A stretch of DNA of 64,000 bases from Lamellibrachia columna (taxonomy: Eukaryota > Annelida > Polychaeta > Sabellida > Siboglinidae): NCBI GenBank assembly GCA_963662155.1, contig OY759261.1:48429850-48493849 (forward strand), in the 5' to 3' direction. Shown here piece after piece: positions 61,112 through 64,000 of the stretch (position 1 is the first letter of the stretch; every line of letters starts with the position of its first letter). The translations under genes were made by a program, and so were the position numbers. The notes beneath the pieces were generated by a model. That model was not told where the DNA came from. It ran no database searches and saw only the letters and a program-made list of their open reading frames with translations.

Positions 61112-62394
61112 GCTTCTCTGAATGTAGTTGATTGAAATCACATGAACGCGCCACTTTTATCTCATCCTATATATTAACGATCAAGCTGAAATTAAAGGTG
61201 ACTCCTTAATTCGATTTGGTTCGCTGGGCCCAGATGACATGTTGCGAAAAATGGCAATCGTGGAATATATACACTGTAACATAAAGCTATCCACACTTTC
61301 TCACAATTACCCGATATAACGACACAAATCAATTATTTCCATACTTTATCCAATGATAAAAATGCGTCTGCACAATTAGTATATTTCGTACATTGAAAAT
61401 CACATGTTATTTCCCCACAATGGAAAAACGCTTGCTTAATGCCAAACGCCATTACATAAGAGACCGCCATTGCGCAATAGGAAAGATAATCTCATTATTA
61501 TGTAAAACACAGCCAACTTCACACCTTTTCCAATGGTGAAGTGTGCACACAGCATACACCACTGTTGGCGTATTCTTGTGGACAGTGGTGTGTACACAGC
61601 ACACACCACTGCTGGCGTATTCTTGTGGACAGCTGGAATGAGAATACGGATAATTTGAGGATATCTAACTTTCTTGAGGAGAGTAAAGAATGCTTCTCTA
61701 TTTACATAGACGAGCCAGTATATGAGACCCACAACGGCCTTAGAGACTGGCATATATCATAAATCATAAGTAATCTGAGCAATAGTGTTGGTTGAAGAGA
61801 ACTTCGTAAACATCGCGTGGTTTGAAAAAAAGATCTATCTTAGTCACACGGATATGTTTACGAGATAGCGTTCGGTCAACCGTAGCCACTTAAATGGCAA
61901 TCGGTGAGGGTGACATTCAGTCTGTTGTAGACATTGACAATGTTTGTCTGTGCTGGCTCCGCAACAGAGCCACGCTAAGAATGACCGCCAAATGTAATGT
62001 GGAAACGGTTGCAAATGTGTACACTTTGTTCAGCTTCGTCCTTGGGTGAGATTCACAACGATACCATGACAAGGAATAGTAGCTGTGAAATCTAACATCG
62101 CGCAATTATAATTCGGAAATTACAGGTCTCAAATAAGGTTTCATATATTAGGTGTATGTCTTAGCACACAGCTCGTGCATTGGTTTTTATGATCAACCAA
62201 CTGTTCATTTGTTGTAAGCATTAATCATTACGATGTTGTCGCGAGCTTCTCAAACTGTTCAACAGATAACGCCTCGACTGTTGTTGGCCTCAACATCACC
62301 TTGACACGCTTCTACAGCCTGTTTTAATTCAATAAAGTCTACTTGTTTACTTAAACATTATTAACAAATGTCGCTTTCTTTTTTTTTACTGTAA

Positions 62395-62448
62395 AAAAAT
62401 CTCTCGTCTCTCTCCCCCTCTCTCTCTGTTTCTCTCTGTGTTTCTCTC

Positions 62449-62485
<37 letters not shown>

Positions 62486-62490
62486 TTCTC

Positions 62491-62581
<91 letters not shown>

Positions 62582-62591
62582 CTCTCTATCT

Positions 62592-62634
<43 letters not shown>

Positions 62635-62728
62635 GTGTGTGTGTGTGCGTGTGTGTGTGAGTGAGTGTGTGTGTGTGTGTGTGTGTATATGCGTGCGTGC
62701 GTGCGTGCGTGCGTGTGTGTGTGTGTAA
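62395..62728 (+). repeat. (CT)n / (GT)n compound microsatellite
   Basis: CT-rich to 62,632, then GTGT and GCGT units. Confidence 0.96.
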
Positions 62729-62884
62729 CGTAAGTGATCGCCTGTAATGCTACACATGTTTGCAGTAAACTGTGAAGAATCCACCACACGGTTGCAGTGA
62801 CGATAATGCATGATGCCAGCTACGCATTTAAAGACAAATAGTGCTTCTGCCTACTCAATGTCGGCCTGGTGGATTACCATAAGC

Positions 62885-62990
62885 GAGATTAGTCAACTAA
62901 AGGTACCACTTCCATTCCGCCAATGAGAGAGCTCGAACTCTCTAGCCTGAGATGGCCTTAGTACGATACACGCGTTGGGCAGCACTGGCA
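62885..62990 (-). mobile_element. tRNA-derived SINE head, probable
   Basis: The minus strand contains AACGCGTGTATCGTACTAAG and GAGAGTTCGAGCTCTC, with a B-box-like GTTCGAGCTC at the right distance from an anticodon-arm-like segment. No full cloverleaf. Confidence 0.4.
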
Positions 62991-63391
62991 TGTTTCTCGA
63001 TATGCTGCGCTGTTGGTCGTCAACGCGTTCAAATCGTGGTGTATTATTCCCAGGACTACATTATTTGACATCGCATCGACCAAGGTCAACATGGAGACAG
63101 AACAAACATCGCAGCAATAACTGTACAGTTCAGACCACAGTTAGATGACTATGTTATCTGGTGAAATCGGTGTCAATAAGTATTTTTAGCACCCAAGAAA
63201 TACCTTTGTCAAAACCCGTCAACAATAATGCCGTCCAATGTAAATGTCTAGCATGTCTCAGTGACGCAAATTATATTGCTGTGCTACTTGAAAGATACCT
63301 TGCACAGTTTTTCTGCGGAGAAAATGAAACATCATAAACTTGTTAGTAGTACTGGTTAGCATTATAGAGCATTATAGAGTATTATAGAGAT

Positions 63392-63481
<90 letters not shown>

Positions 63482-64000
63482 GAGAGAGAAACACAGAGAG
63501 AAACAGAGAGAGGGGGGAGAGAGACGAGAGACGAGAGAGACGAAAAATACGAGAGTGTGGGGGGGGGGGGGAGAGAGAGGGGGAGAGAGACGAGAGAAAG
63601 AGAGAGATTGTTAAGACGAAGGTGACTGATGTTTTGGCAGCATCCCTACTTCCGTACGTAATGCCACGTTTGTGATAGTAGCTGTAAAACGTGTCGGTTG
63701 TTCACTTCGTTTCTCTTGTAAATTACTTAGAAACGATGTGTGCCCTCTGGCGTCTTATTGGGCCGTTTGTTCTACTATATATTATCTACCTGATCATGAT
63801 GTCTGCGTTCGTCATATGCCACGCAATGTTCTCAGTAGTAATTACCTAATCTGATTTCCGAACCGAATGCACCATAATACATAAGAGTGTTTTTTCACAA
63901 GTGACACATAATAAAACCGACTGTGGGTTTGACGATGAACTCAACTGACTGCGTTATCAATGGAAATGGTTGGGCTTTGACCGTCATAGTCTATTAAACC
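62985..64000 (+). repeat. Dispersed repeat DR4, copy 2 (runs to the window edge)
   Basis: Matches 56,835-58,035, with its own shorter (GA)n (63,390-63,612, including a G12 run near 63,558). Confidence 0.88.
63390..63612 (+). repeat. (GA)n microsatellite
   Basis: GA units with ACAG runs, inside DR4 copy 2. Confidence 0.96.

Larger units (their letters stand above)
59559..62370 (+). repeat. Dispersed repeat DR3, copy 2, circularly permuted
   Basis: Block order here: 59,559-60,590 (= 7,792-8,850), 60,592-60,710 (= 10,487-10,562 plus 9,714-9,755), hAT fragment, 61,115-61,335 (= 8,860-9,078), 61,351-61,505 (= 10,305-10,465), 61,508-62,345 (= 6,980-7,780). The block that is first in copy 1 is last here. 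A local duplication of the acacaccactgctggcgtat region sits at 61,545-61,640. Confidence 0.85.

Overview
This is eukaryotic genomic DNA with a bilaterian marine-invertebrate look: introns, long AT-rich intergenic stretches, many microsatellites and minisatellites, CR1/Jockey-type LINE fragments, hAT and Tc1 relics, and tRNA-derived SINEs. A cephalochordate or a lophotrochozoan would both fit; I cannot name the species. There are no bacterial operons or CRISPR arrays. Most long open frames here are artefacts of tandem repeats whose unit length is a multiple of three.

Two cellular genes can be reconstructed exon by exon, both on the minus strand. (1) 25,728-40,482 is a secreted multidomain protein: a signal-peptide exon, then vWA1-vWA2-vWA3-EGF1-vWA4-EGF2-vWA5-EGF3-vWA6. 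Its 16 coding exons join in phase at every junction and give 1,318 codons plus a stop. All six vWA domains keep the MIDAS residues. It resembles the matrilin / collagen-VI-like vWA-EGF extracellular-matrix family. (2) 11,456-17,812 is the 5' half of a polypeptide N-acetylgalactosaminyltransferase (GALNT family). Three in-phase exons encode the cytoplasmic tail, membrane anchor, stem and the start of the GT-A catalytic domain; the remaining exons must lie beyond the left edge. Its first exon carries an apparent one-base deletion.

Layout. 1-370: (TA)n with a 50-bp-arm hairpin. 1.44-3.98 kb: LINE copy A. 4.1-5.5 kb: dispersed repeat DR2 with a 27-bp minisatellite and a SINE. 6.28-6.94 kb: compound tetranucleotide repeats. 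6.98-10.47 kb: dispersed repeat DR3 with a decayed Tc1-like transposase. 11.4-18.8 kb: GALNT gene and its CpG-rich 5' region; its introns hold a 25-bp minisatellite, dispersed repeat DR1 and LINE copy B. 19.04-20.7 kb: hAT element. 20.7-23.4 kb: 33-bp and 42-bp minisatellites. 23.5-24.7 kb: second DR1. 25.7-40.5 kb: vWA/EGF gene, with LINE copy C and several satellites in its introns. 40.6-41.4 kb: LINE copy D. 41.9-53.3 kb: mostly unassigned, with two weak exon candidates. 53.5-56.8 kb: pyrimidine-rich 31-bp array and second DR2. 56.8-58.0 and 63.0-64.0 kb: two copies of DR4. 59.6-62.4 kb: second DR3 in a circularly permuted order, with a hAT fragment inside.

I find no clear new enzymatic system. 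The items most worth following are the complete vWA/EGF gene with its three classes of vWA intron, an 88-bp intronic satellite that copies a splice acceptor seven times, the circularly permuted DR3 pair, repeated (TA)n growth at one RT codon string, and the GALNT frameshift. Splice sites were assigned by eye from GT/AG consensus, phase and family alignment from general knowledge. No database search was run.
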